DNA of 64,000 bases from Cotesia glomerata (taxonomy: Eukaryota; Arthropoda; Insecta; Hymenoptera; Braconidae). Both the position numbers and the translations under genes were made by a program. Of this stretch, positions 34,164 to 44,977 are shown one piece after another (position 1 is the stretch's first letter; every line of letters begins with the position of its first letter). The stretch is from assembly GCF_020080835.1 (NCBI RefSeq), contig NC_058162.1, forward strand, positions 21,272,144-21,336,143, read 5' to 3'. The notes beneath the pieces are model-generated. The model saw nothing but the letters and a program-made list of their open reading frames with translations, made no database searches and was not told where the DNA came from.

Positions 34164-36350
34164 TGGTATTCTGAGCGACAAGAGAAGAACAGTGTGTGTT
34201 TAGCACACAACTGAGAGAGGGAAATCGGGGTAAGGGTGAAATCGCACTACCCTCATCGTGTACGCGTTCAGCGTCAACTCAGTAACGCTTAATTCGTAAG
34301 CTAATGAGTTTATGGGTGACTCTACAGGATAAACAAAAGGGATCTCTCATTTACCCGAGGCCACAATATCCAAGGGGCCTTTCCTCTATCGAACTTCTAG
34401 CGTCCTGCTTCTACACTAACTTTTGAACCTCAAGGGATTTGGCTCCATCACTTTCTCTCAGTTTTTTACGGAAAAGTTTACGAGGGATTTAAGGATTAGG
34501 ACTAGAATCCACTTTGGAATTAAATAAAGCATCATTCTATTTATTTTGACTTAACCTGTTAATATTTTTTGTCGATACAATAATAAATTAGCTCACGGGA
34601 GCTCGTAACTTAGACCGCAGTCACGAGATAAAAAATGACAGAGTTTCATATATTTCATTTCTCGTAATGTTTTAAAAAAGTACTAAATTAACTTTGCTGG
34701 AATTTTTTTTACAACTACAGGACTGGCTTTGATAATTCACTGCGTGACCGATGGATCTACCCTAGTTCATTCATTACGCATACCTCGATGAAGTTTTTGG
34801 TTGACCGAGTTTTTTACATTTATTTATCTTCGCATGCAAACTTTCGATATAAAAACACGATACTTCATCACTTTTTTTTATTCAAAACAATCCGGAGTAT
34901 GGAAAATATCAAATTTTGAGCCGCCTTTTTTTTTTTATACATTTTATGATTCACTGATGTCGTAAAATAGAGATTTAAAAGGATTGTGCATTCGTTCATT
35001 TTTTCCACTTCTGTTTCGTGGCTTACAGACTTTAACATTTTATGATTTGTGCAGCGAATCAAACGATTGAAATACATTTTTTGGCTATTAAATGTTTTTT
35101 TTATGTTTTTTGCTAACAGCATAAGCTATTTAGCTTAAGTTTATTATTCGTATAAATATCTTCAGCACTAAATTTTAGGGCATAATAATTGAGCATACAG
35201 GAAAAATTTTCATGTCAGATAATTTATAAAGTCTATATAAGATCGTAAAACTGAATTTTCACTGAAAAAATTTATTTCCGAGGTTTTTTCATTGAAAATT
35301 ATTAAAGTCGAAAAATTTCATCTTCAATAATTAATCTGACCTGATTTTATTTAAAATTTTCTGAAATAACCAGAAAAATTTTTAAGAAATAATTAATTTT
35401 ATATAAAAAAAAAACTATATTTATCCGATGCTTCGTTGAATACTGCCGGACGGATACTGACAACTTAGCTTTCCCCACTACTGCCGTCCATTAATCGCGC
35501 GACGCATGCGCAGTGATCTCAAGAGTGTAGTAAGAGAACTCAACCGTAAAAATGCGATCTGCTCTTCTAAATATTCCTGTGTTGAACTGTTTTTAATTAA
35601 GCAATTGAACTCAATAATATGTAGTAATGAAATTCAATTATGTTAAATTAGTAGACCAATTTTTCTCTCATTAATTTGAAAAAAGAATTTTAAAATTGAC
35701 AATGAATTTTTTATGAGAAAAAAATCTATTCCAAAATTAAAAAAAACGTATAAAGCATATGTCAAGGCCATGTTCTCTCAAGTACATTTGCTTCTTTATA
35801 CCTTTATAGATATAAACTAGACTAATAGAAAACCGAATATGCTGCCGACAGATCGTTTATCCCATCGCGTCTGGAAACGAAACTACAATAGGCAGCCATT
35901 AATCCTCTTAAAAAATTAAATTGAATGAATAAAACTAATCAGATTACTCGAGGTACATTTGTGAAATTTGCTTTATGTTAATAAACAATTACTCAGCACA
36001 GCAGCTTCACGATATCAAGCTTAAAATTGAATCATTGATAATGGATTTATGAATCACGGAAATTATGAATAACGGAGCCCCGTAAGTACATTCGAAATTT
36101 ATTAATCAGAGCAAACAACAACTGTAAATCTTTTAAGCAGCTTTCGCTGAAGATTACTAGGAAATTATAAAGCCTTATTCACTCTAGTAAATTCCAGTCA
36201 TTCCTTTGTTTAACTCGATTCCTTTGTGGTTAATTTTTCACGCAATTTCTCTGCTGACTTTAAACAGAAGAGATTTTGCAATTAACCCGTAAATAAATTT
36301 TCTGATGTGGGTATATCAAGTTATTTACTAAAATACAATTAGTTATTTTT
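34164..36350. other. Intergenic, partly less AT-rich
   Basis: Bases 34165-34450 are unusually mixed in composition with no repeat partner here and no long frame. A CG-containing patch lies at 35430-35530. No gene recognised. Confidence 0.35.
35501..35514. promoter_or_regulatory. NRF-1/Ewg-like palindromic motif candidate
   Basis: ACTGCGCATGCGTC on the minus strand is one base off the consensus YGCGCAYGCGCR, in a small CG-rich patch (35485-35515) of otherwise AT-rich DNA. It may mark a promoter, but no transcript start or gene is visible nearby. Chance remains possible. Confidence 0.25.
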
Positions 36351-36510
36351 TAACTTCCTGCTAAGAAAATTGAAGATTTCCAAAAATCGGGAAGTTATTG
36401 TTTTCATCCTGTTTTACGAAAATCGAGTTTTCATCGAATTTCGACGTTTCGAGGTCCTAGGAAGCTTCACTGACTATTCCTGCGATGGTGTCTGTATGTA
36501 TGTATGTATG

Positions 36511-36563
<53 letters not shown>

Positions 36564-37240
36564 CCCTTTTATAACTTTTGAACGGCTTGACCGATTTCAT
36601 CGCGGTTGGTGCGATTCGAAAGGGCTTGACTGAACTTAGATTTTGAATATACTTTGGAACGATTCGGACCCATAGATTTTGAGAAATCGCAAAAAAACTA
36701 CAAAAAGAATTTTGTTCAAATGTGGTTTTTTTTGGAATAACTTTTAAACGGCTTTAACGATCAATTCCAAAAACTAATCAGTTCTTAACATCAAAAAACC
36801 ACGTCGATTGCCGCCAATCCGGTCAAAATCGGTTGATTCGTTCGTGAGTTATCGTTGACGAAAGACAACCGAAAAAAGTGTTTGTTCGTAATTACTCCGA
36901 AATTTTTCGTTCTATCAATTCAAACTTGAAGATTCTTTATGAAGCTTAAAAAACTGCGTCAAATGTCACCAACCGCGTGAAAATCGGTTCATTCATTCAA
37001 AAGTTATTGCGATTTGAAAATTCAAAGAATCGTGTTTTATCAAACTTTTGAGCTCGAAGAGCTCAAAAGCATACAAAAGCTATTTTTTTGAGCTCGGAGA
37101 GCTCAATTAACACACAAATTGTATTTATGAAGTCGAAGAGCTCAAAAACGTCATAAGGTCAATTTCAAGCGTTTAGGTATAGAATTGGCTGGAAGTTGCA
37201 GGGATGGCCTTCAAGGTCAACCGTTTTCCTAATTTTTTTT
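36351..37240 (+). repeat. Hub repeat C, unoccupied
   Basis: An uninterrupted copy: TAACTTCCTGCTAAGAAAATTG start, (TATG)n(TG)n at 36495-36560, TAACTTTTGAACGGCTTGACC, several AGCTCGAAGAGCTC palindromes, and an end at GGATGGCCTTCAAGGTCAACC plus a T run. It shows the empty form of the site that R1 elements occupy in A and B. Confidence 0.88.
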
Positions 37241-39727
37241 CTTTTAATCGAGGTTATTCATTCAAAAATATGTGTATAAAATTTCAAATAGAATTTTGAA
37301 GATTTTCGGAGTTATAGTCACTTTAGTGAGAGCAGGTAAACCGATCGTTTTCGCTGAGCACTCCGACGAAAAAATCGAATTCGCTAAAAAATGCATTAAA
37401 ACAGTCAACAAAATGATTTAAAAAATCATGAATACTACTGGAGATGAGGAGGAAAAATTCTTCCAAAGCCCGGGACTTAATTTAAGTATAAATATTTCAT
37501 GAGATACATGATTTTAGAGTAACATATAGTAAAATAGACTAAAAATTTTGACCGTGTTTTTCTCAAATCGACTTTTTTCAAACTGGTTGCATCGATAACT
37601 CAAACAAATATCAACCGATTTCCAAAACTTTTTTTTGTTTTGTTCGTCTTTACAATGGCTAATGTTGCACGTATCCGATTTTGAAAATTTTGTTTTTTAA
37701 ATTTTTTTAAGGCTGTTCGAAAAAAACGGCTAAAAATATGAAAACATTTTCAATCGGTCGCCGTTTTTTTTTTTTAATCAATATAAAAAAATCGGCTACA
37801 TACAACGATAACCATATCTATACAGATTATAACGTAGCTAAATTTTTTTTTTCTCGGATGATCCGTTTTCGAGACAGCAATGCGACCATGCTAGGAAAAT
37901 TTTTGTTAATAATATTATATATTCCAGCAACGCTTCTATTTTTTTATTTTTACAATACAGTTTGACAAAAAAAAATTGAAAAAACAGTGAGAAGAATTCT
38001 ACGCGTACAGAGGTTGAGATGTTCTGTAATGTTTAACCTACAATGTAAATGAGCACGGAGTAAACAATGAATCCGGGATAAAATAGTCTATTTCGTCTGG
38101 ATCTATTTTTTCCGGTCTATTTTTTCAGATTACCGTATACAATATAGCTACTCAGCCATTTATACTCATATGTGTATAGGTATAGATCTCTTATTAATAC
38201 AAACACCAAACTACAGGCTGGTCTTAAATATTGCTTAATTATCTATAAATCTCCTTTGGTATTAAGAAATATTTCTCCTAGTTATAATAAGGCTTTGTTA
38301 GCATTAAAAATATTAAATTAATATAAAGTAACTAATTTTATTAAAATAAATTCTTTTAATTGATAAAAAATATTTTTCATTCTCAAAAAAGTCACTTGTG
38401 AAAATTTTTAGAGAGCAATTTATCGCTTTCTAAAAAATTCTTCTATCAGTGTGTTAAAATTTCGTATCAAACAAAAATTGGATTAGTAGTTAATTTAATT
38501 TACAAATAATGTTATATAAGTTCATTAGGAGTAGAAAAAATGATTTTTACTTTAGATCTTAACACCTCTGACTCAAGATAGTTTCTCCATCCAGCTACTT
38601 TTCGAGAGATTTTATTTAAAATATTCAATAACTAAATTCGCGATTTCAAGGCTATTTCTCATTTAAAGCATGTAAAACTCTCTGAATACCCAAATATTCT
38701 CTGTTATGTTAAAAAAATTCCTCGACAGATATTGGAAAAAAAACTAACAGAATAAAAAATAAATATTTTTTAAATTAAGGCAGTCCTTTCGCTCCAGTTG
38801 AGTCACAACAACTGTAGTAGTTAATATTCGATAAATTAAAATAAAAAACCCATAAAAATTCCGAAAATTAAAAAATAAATAGTATATGAGGCATTGACCG
38901 TTGAAATTTTGAAAATTAAAAAAAAAAATAGTTAAACACAAAAATTAATTTGACTCTTGTAAATCAGCTGTTAGTAACCTGTCTGTGATTTGGCAACGCT
39001 ATATTGCGTTTGTTTACATTTTCATTTGCACAATATAGCCTTAACCATGTTTAAGTTTTTGCAGAAAGTGTAAATAAATAAATTAATGAAAAATGTTTAG
39101 TCATAAAACCATAACATTCTAATGTCCCATGGCAAGAATGCTAGTATTTTTAAATTATTGTTTTATTTTTCAATTATGAAATATGAAAATTTGTTAACAA
39201 TAAATTAATTAATAAGTATGAATGAAAAACATAAGTGCGTTAAAGTTTAGTTTGAATTTATTGAATGGTCTGAAGCTTACGCGCTACGCAACGTTGCCGA
39301 ATGTTCTGACGCCATTTAAATGTAGGTTACTCAAAAATTTTCTGTGATTTTATAATTTTAATTTCTCCATAAATTCCACGGCAACTTATGTATTTTATTG
39401 CAAAAAATCAAACCTGAATATTTCGAAAACCTTATTATGAGTTTTTTTTTACCCCATCTAATCGGTGGTTAATGCCATAATTCGAGAAAGTTGTTAAAGT
39501 CTGACTTTCTCGTAAGACTCGGAAAAAATACTAACATTTTTAGAAATTTTTTTTCAAAAATTTCCATGGTGAAGAATAAATTAAACTTCACTAGTAAATA
39601 AATAAGGACTTTAACTATTAGATAAAACTTAATTTTATGCATAATCTAATATTTTTTATTGAACATTGATGGCGAAAGGACCTTCTTAATTTATAAAAAA
39701 AAGAGCACTTTATCGTTTTGTTGTCGA
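37241..39727. other. Intergenic, no gene recognised
   Basis: AT-rich. Small frames (for example 37738-37965) have no domain features and follow A/T runs. Confidence 0.4.
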
Positions 39728-39948
39728 GATATAGTATTTCAAATATTTTTAACTTCCCGCTAAGAAAATCGAAGATTTTCAAAAATCGGGAAGTGATTGG
39801 TTTTACCCCGTTTTGCAAAAATCGAGTTTTTATCAGATCTCGACGTTTGAAGGTCACAGAAAGCTTCCCTGACTATCCCCGAGAGGGTGTCACTATGTCT
39901 GTGTGTGTGTGCGTGCGTGTGTGTGCGTGCTTGTGTGTGCGTGCGTGC

Positions 39949-40028
<80 letters not shown>

Positions 40029-40747
40029 GTATGTAAAACTTCTATAACTTTTGAACGGTTCGACCGATTTCATCGCAGTTGGTGCCATTCGAAAGGGCTT
40101 GGCCAAACTTAGATTTTAAATACAATTTGGACCGATTCGGACTGATAGATTTCGAGAAATCGCAAAAAAACTGTAAAAAAAATTTTTTTTCAAAGTGGTT
40201 TTTTTTTGAACAACTTTTAAATGGCTTTATCGATCAACTCCAAAAACTAATCAGCTCTTAACCTTAAAAAACCACGTCGATCACCGCTAATCTGGTCAAA
40301 ATCGGTTGATTTGTTCGAGAGATATCGTGCAGGAAAGAAAACCAAAAAAAGTGTTTTTTCGAAATTACTCCGAAATTTTTAGTTCGATCGATTCAAACTC
40401 AAAGATTCTTTATGAGGCTTAGAAAACTGCGTCGAATGCATCCAACCGCGTGGAAATCGGTTCATTCATTCAAAAGTTATTGCGGTTTGAAAATTCGAAA
40501 AATGGTGTTATATGAAACTTCCATCAGACTTTTGAGCTCGAAGAGCTAAAAAGCATAGAAAAGCTATCTCTTTGATCTCGGAGAGCTCAAAACAACACGT
40601 AAATTGTATTTTTGAGCTCGAAGAGCTCAAAAACGGCATAAGTGCAACTTTAAGCGTCCAGGTATGGAATTAGCGGGATGTTGCAGGGATGGCCTTCAGG
40701 GTCATCCGTTTTCCTAATTTTTTTTTGTCATTTCGATATAGTATTTC
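39728..40747 (+). repeat. Hub repeat D, unoccupied, with 13-bp flanking duplication
   Basis: The body is about 39749-40726, with a long (TG)n tract at 39899-40026 including TGCG interruptions. GATATAGTATTTC occurs immediately outside both ends (39728-39740, 40735-40747). A 13-bp duplication suggests target-primed retrotransposition, yet no poly-A or coding region is visible. The His/Thr-rich frames across the (TG)n tract are not genes. Confidence 0.8.
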
Positions 40748-41280
40748 TATAGTAAATAATGATTTGACCATAGTATCAACCTTCCGACAATATTAAATGC
40801 TCTCTAACCACACTACAAATACCCTGTAAAGAATAGTTAGCATGCGTCACAGGATATAAGCATATCAGGCCACAGCAGAAAATTTATTCGCAGGAAAACC
40901 ATTCAACGTTAGCTAGAAAAATTTTTAACAGTGTCGTGAAAAAAAGAATTTCGCAAATAAAACTACATTTTTCCAGAGTATGCTTCTGAATAGAGTTATC
41001 GAGCAATCAACACGTCGTTCCATTTAATTTTACTATCCGTATTATATTCCGATTCATGTACTAACAGCGTAAAATTTAATGCGAATTTAAAGCGCGTTCG
41101 CATTGTCGCTCGACAATATTCGCTTTTTCATGCTCCGCCGCCTAACATATAATTCAGCATGTTCATTTACCTTCAATCTCTTTTCATCCTTTTAAATTTT
41201 TCATTATTAATTTCTCATTTTTAAAGCCCAATTTACTATAAAAAATACACAAACATTACGTAAAAATAAAAATCTAAATC
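40748..41280. other. Intergenic, no gene recognised
   Basis: AT-rich, unique within the window. The 5' edge of the following LINE is not defined precisely. Confidence 0.4.
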
Positions 41281-41340
41281 CATTCCGAACTTGAGCATCT
41301 AAAACTTCCTAAAATCAAGGTTATTAATGTAGATACTGAT

Positions 41341-41868
41341 ATGTCTAAGGAGGATTTGTGTGAGGATATTTATCACCGTAATTTTTTGGAAATAGATGGT
41401 GCATTTAACATTATTGCTGACTATAAAGGTCGTAATGACTACCGTACAATAATTCTTGAAGTAACAGCTGACTCTTATTTACATCTTAAAAACAATGGCT
41501 TTAGACTATACATAGGTCATCAGTGCTGTAAAATCTATGATTTTTTCAATCTTAACCTATGTTGCAAGTGTGGAAGATCAAATCACAAACATAAAAACTG
41601 TAATAATGATGATATCTGTTTAATTTGTGCCGGAAATCATTCTACTAAAATGTGTAATAGTAAAACTAAAAAGTGTCCGAACTGTGTATTTTACAATGAG
41701 AAATTTAAGAAAGATAGAGCCACCGATGATTGTGCTACCGAATTATGTTGTGAATATCTCAAGTTCAAGTTGAACAAAATTATCGACGAAATAGATTACC
41801 CTACTAAACCTATAATACCAAACTCAATTGGTAAGGTTGAAAATAAATATATTCGTCTAAATCAATAA
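41341..41868 (+). pseudogene. LINE ORF1 C-terminal part with two zinc knuckles
   Basis: A nucleic-acid-binding ORF1 protein. The frame is open from about 41287, so the first ATG at 41341 is internal. CCKCGRSNHKHKNC (CX2CX4HX4C) and CLICAGNHSTKMC (CX2CX3HX4C) lie in the centre, with an extra CPNC after. The protein ends at 41868, ten bases before the first ATG of ORF2. Its N-terminal part is missing because the element is 5'-truncated. Confidence 0.8.
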
Positions 41869-41877
41869 TTTTTATCA

Positions 41878-42380
41878 ATGGAGGATACTGATACCTGTAT
41901 TAAAGAAAATTTTAATGATCTCAACAGCTTAAATAAATGTTTGTGTTTAGATTTCATACTGTGTTTACATCTAAACGTCAGAGGTTTGAATGCTAACTTT
42001 GAAAACCTAGAGTTATTTATACATAATTTGTGTGTTAAGCCGGATGTCATAATATGCTCTGAGACTTGGATACTGCCTTGTTTTACTCTTTTTACACGCT
42101 TTTTATTATTGCTATAGATGGTTATGATTGTTTTTATAATCATAGTTATGTCAACAAAGCTGATGGAGTAGTGATGTATATAAAAAAATCGCTACAGTCT
42201 AGTGCAACAATAGAAGAATTTGATAATTTAAAGATTATTTCTGCAATGTTCAAACTCAGTGATAATAAAGTATTTAAAATATCGGGTGTGTATCGTTGTC
42301 ATGATTTGATAAAATAAGACTTTGTTAAATCTATAAATGAATATATTAATTTAAAATGTCATGGGAATAACCATGCTATA
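41878..42380 (+). pseudogene. LINE ORF2 endonuclease N-terminal part (frameshift and stop)
   Basis: Endonuclease motifs are spread over two frames. 41878-42117 has LHLNVRGLNANFENLE and PDVIICSETW. 42066-42317 has YVNKADGVVMYIK and KISGVYRC. A frameshift of one base lies around 42066-42080 and a TAA stop is at 42315-42317. After the stop the same frame runs without a break into the 770-codon frame, so these are two isolated defects in one gene. Confidence 0.82.
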
Positions 42381-44693
42381 GTGGGTGATTTTAATATAAA
42401 TCTGCTTACAACTGATCACATAGCTAACGATTTCTTATCAAATTTCCTTGATCGTGGATATATTCCGTACTTCAGTGGGGTAACGAGACCAAATGATGCA
42501 GGAGGAACTTGTATCGATAATTTTTACATCAAATCTAACTTATGTAATCTCAAATCTTTTACATACACCAATACCTTTACAGATCATTTTCCTATCTTTG
42601 TAAGCTTTAAACATTTCAAAATCAATAATAGCAATACTTCGATTAATTACAATCGTCTTATTAATCTTAGTAGTGATTATAACTGGTCATATTTATTGGA
42701 ATTTAATGATCCTGATGATTTTTTCATTGCACTGACTTATAGTATTAAAACATTAGTTAATAATGTCAAAAACAAACTTAGAAATAACAATAAAAAAAAT
42801 AAACCGCGAAAACAATGGATCACTCAAGGGATTATGAACTCTTGTAAGACTAAAGAGAATTTATACAATATCTGGAGATTAAATAAAAATAGTGTGGAAC
42901 TTAAGACTCAATATACTTCCTATTGTAAAATTCTTAATAAAGCAATTAAATTAGCTAAAAGTAATTTTGAAACGAAAAAAGTAAAAAATTATTACAATGA
43001 TAGTAAAAAATTATGGAATTATGTAAATTGTAAGTTAGGGAAAAACACTGTAACTAGGGATTTTGATTACTTAATTAATGATAATGATGAAATTGTTGCT
43101 GATAAGAAAGATATGGCAGATAACTTTATAGAATTTTTTAGTAATGTTGGAAATAAACTTGCGAGCAATCTTGGTAATCCGGAGAAAATAAATATTGAAA
43201 AAACTGTAGAACATAACTATAATAGTATTTTCTTATCGCCAACAAATCAGACTGAAATTGAAAAAATTATCAATGAAATGAAAGAGAAATCTGGTGGAGA
43301 AGATAATATACATAGTAAAGTAATTAAGTGCATTGCCAAAGATATTAGTTTACCGTTAGAATATATCTTTAATTTATGTATTAGTAGAGCAATCTGGCCT
43401 AATGCTCTGAAAAAAGCTGAAATTATCCCTTTTCTTAAATCTGGTAATAAACACCTGGCAACAAATTACAGGCCAATATCACTAATATCTAATTTAGCTA
43501 AAATATTTGAAAAAATAAAATATGTAAGATTGTATGAATTTTGTATTAGTAATAACTTGATATCAGACAAACAATTTGGTTTTATGAAGAACAGAGGTAC
43601 AGATGATGCTCTCGCTTTTACCTCTAGTTTTATATACGATAATTTAGACAAAAATCGTGCATCTGTACTGGTTTTCTTGGATCTAGCAAAGGCTTTCGAT
43701 ACAGTTAATCATAAAATCTTGCTTGATAAATTGTGGCGCAAAGGAATCAGAGGTCTACCTCATAAATTGATTGTGAATTACCTATCAGGTAGAGAACAAT
43801 GTGCTAAATTAAATAATTGTTCTAGTGATTATAGAATAGTAAAAATTGGGGTTCCCCAAGGGACCATCTTGGGGCCTCTTCTCTTTATTATGTACATAAA
43901 TGATATTTTTAATATTCTGCCTGCTAATGCTCTTGTATCATATGCTGATGACACAGTAGTTCTGTGTAGTGGAACTAATTGGTTAGTAGTCTCTGATTGG
44001 TTGAATAAGCTAGATCAATGGTTAAAAGTCAATCAGTTAACGCTAAATGTTGATAAATCGACATTTATTACTTTTGGTTGTTATACTGACAGTGTGCCTA
44101 CTAATTTTCATTTGTACATTAAAGATAGAGAGTTGAAAAGAGTTGAAAGTTGTAAATATCTGGGAGTAGTTTTTGATTGCCCCATGAAATGGAACAAACA
44201 TATTTCAGAACTGATGAAAAAACTCAATTACTTTACCTTCCTCTTTTACAAATTAAGTAATTGGATAAACACATCATTGCTGAAAATCATTTATCATGGT
44301 CTATTTGAAAGTGTTATAAACTATGGAATTATAGCCTGGGGAGGTGCATATGATAACACATTAAAACCTATTGTAAATCTACAAAATAAAATGTTAAGCA
44401 AAATAACAAATTCTGATGATATGTTAGAACCATTGAAGATTAAACAATCTTTCGTTGTACAAGCCTTAACCTATTATTTTTGTGATTGTAAAACTTTGTA
44501 CTCTGATAGAGTAATCAATACAAGATCTAGACATTTAACATTACCAAAAATTAACAGAACAATAAGTACTAAAAGTGCAATTTATATTGCAATTAAATAC
44601 TTCAATTTACTTCCTAGTAATCTGAAAGAGCTAAATTATAATAAATGGTTAAAAAAGCATATTGTGAGGTGGATAAGATCAATAATACTTTAA
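42381..44693 (+). CDS. LINE ORF2: end of endonuclease plus reverse transcriptase
   Basis: 770 residues. Residues 1-60 carry the endonuclease C-terminal motifs (GDFNINLL, TCIDNF, FTDHFPIFVSF). The reverse transcriptase follows with YRPISLISNLAKIFEK, QFGFMKNRGTDDAL, FLDLAKAFDTVNHK (about residue 432), GVPQGTILGPLLF, the catalytic YADD at 521-524 and KYLGVVFD. Wording and order match the CR1/L2/Kiri group of APE-type LINEs. The polymerase part is intact; the upstream stop and frameshift would prevent a complete ORF2 protein. Confidence 0.88.
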   Translation: MGDFNINLLTTDHIANDFLSNFLDRGYIPYFSGVTRPNDAGGTCIDNFYIKSNLCNLKSFTYTNTFTDHFPIFVSFKHFKINNSNTSINYNRLINLSSDYNWSYLLEFNDPDDFFIALTYSIKTLVNNVKNKLRNNNKKNKPRKQWITQGIMNSCKTKENLYNIWRLNKNSVELKTQYTSYCKILNKAIKLAKSNFETKKVKNYYNDSKKLWNYVNCKLGKNTVTRDFDYLINDNDEIVADKKDMADNFIEFFSNVGNKLASNLGNPEKINIEKTVEHNYNSIFLSPTNQTEIEKIINEMKEKSGGEDNIHSKVIKCIAKDISLPLEYIFNLCISRAIWPNALKKAEIIPFLKSGNKHLATNYRPISLISNLAKIFEKIKYVRLYEFCISNNLISDKQFGFMKNRGTDDALAFTSSFIYDNLDKNRASVLVFLDLAKAFDTVNHKILLDKLWRKGIRGLPHKLIVNYLSGREQCAKLNNCSSDYRIVKIGVPQGTILGPLLFIMYINDIFNILPANALVSYADDTVVLCSGTNWLVVSDWLNKLDQWLKVNQLTLNVDKSTFITFGCYTDSVPTNFHLYIKDRELKRVESCKYLGVVFDCPMKWNKHISELMKKLNYFTFLFYKLSNWINTSLLKIIYHGLFESVINYGIIAWGGAYDNTLKPIVNLQNKMLSKITNSDDMLEPLKIKQSFVVQALTYYFCDCKTLYSDRVINTRSRHLTLPKINRTISTKSAIYIAIKYFNLLPSNLKELNYNKWLKKHIVRWIRSIIL

Positions 44694-44977
44694 TTCATGA
44701 TAAATTGTATTTATGTAAAAATTTTGTAAAATTATTCTTAATATACTCTGTACACTACTTACTTAGTTAATTTAATATTATGTATTAATTTTTATAAATG
44801 TATTATATTTTTCTGGTGTCTATGCACAGGTGCTTCTTGCACCTCTATAGAATGTTTTACCAGAAGTAAATAAATAAATAAATAAATAAATAAATATGAT
44901 TATAATTTAAAAATACTTTTGTAAAGGTAAAGGTAAATAAATTATCTACTTTAAAAAAAAAAAAAAAAAAAAAAAAT

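Larger units (their letters stand above)
41281..44977 (+). mobile_element. CR1/L2/Kiri-type LINE, 5'-truncated, nearly intact
   Basis: It carries the end of ORF1, then ORF2 with endonuclease and reverse transcriptase. The 3' UTR has a stem-loop GGTGC-TTCTT-GCACC (44829-44843), then (AAAT)n at 44868-44897 and an A run to 44977. A 3' stem-loop plus short tandem tail is usual in the CR1/L2 group. Only one frameshift and one stop in ORF2 indicate a recent insertion. The true 3' end is either the (AAAT)n tail or the A run. Confidence 0.85.

Noticed and set aside
30104..40106. Cys/Val- or His/Thr-rich proteins across the TG tracts
   Set aside because: They are translations of (TG)n/(CA)n microsatellites.
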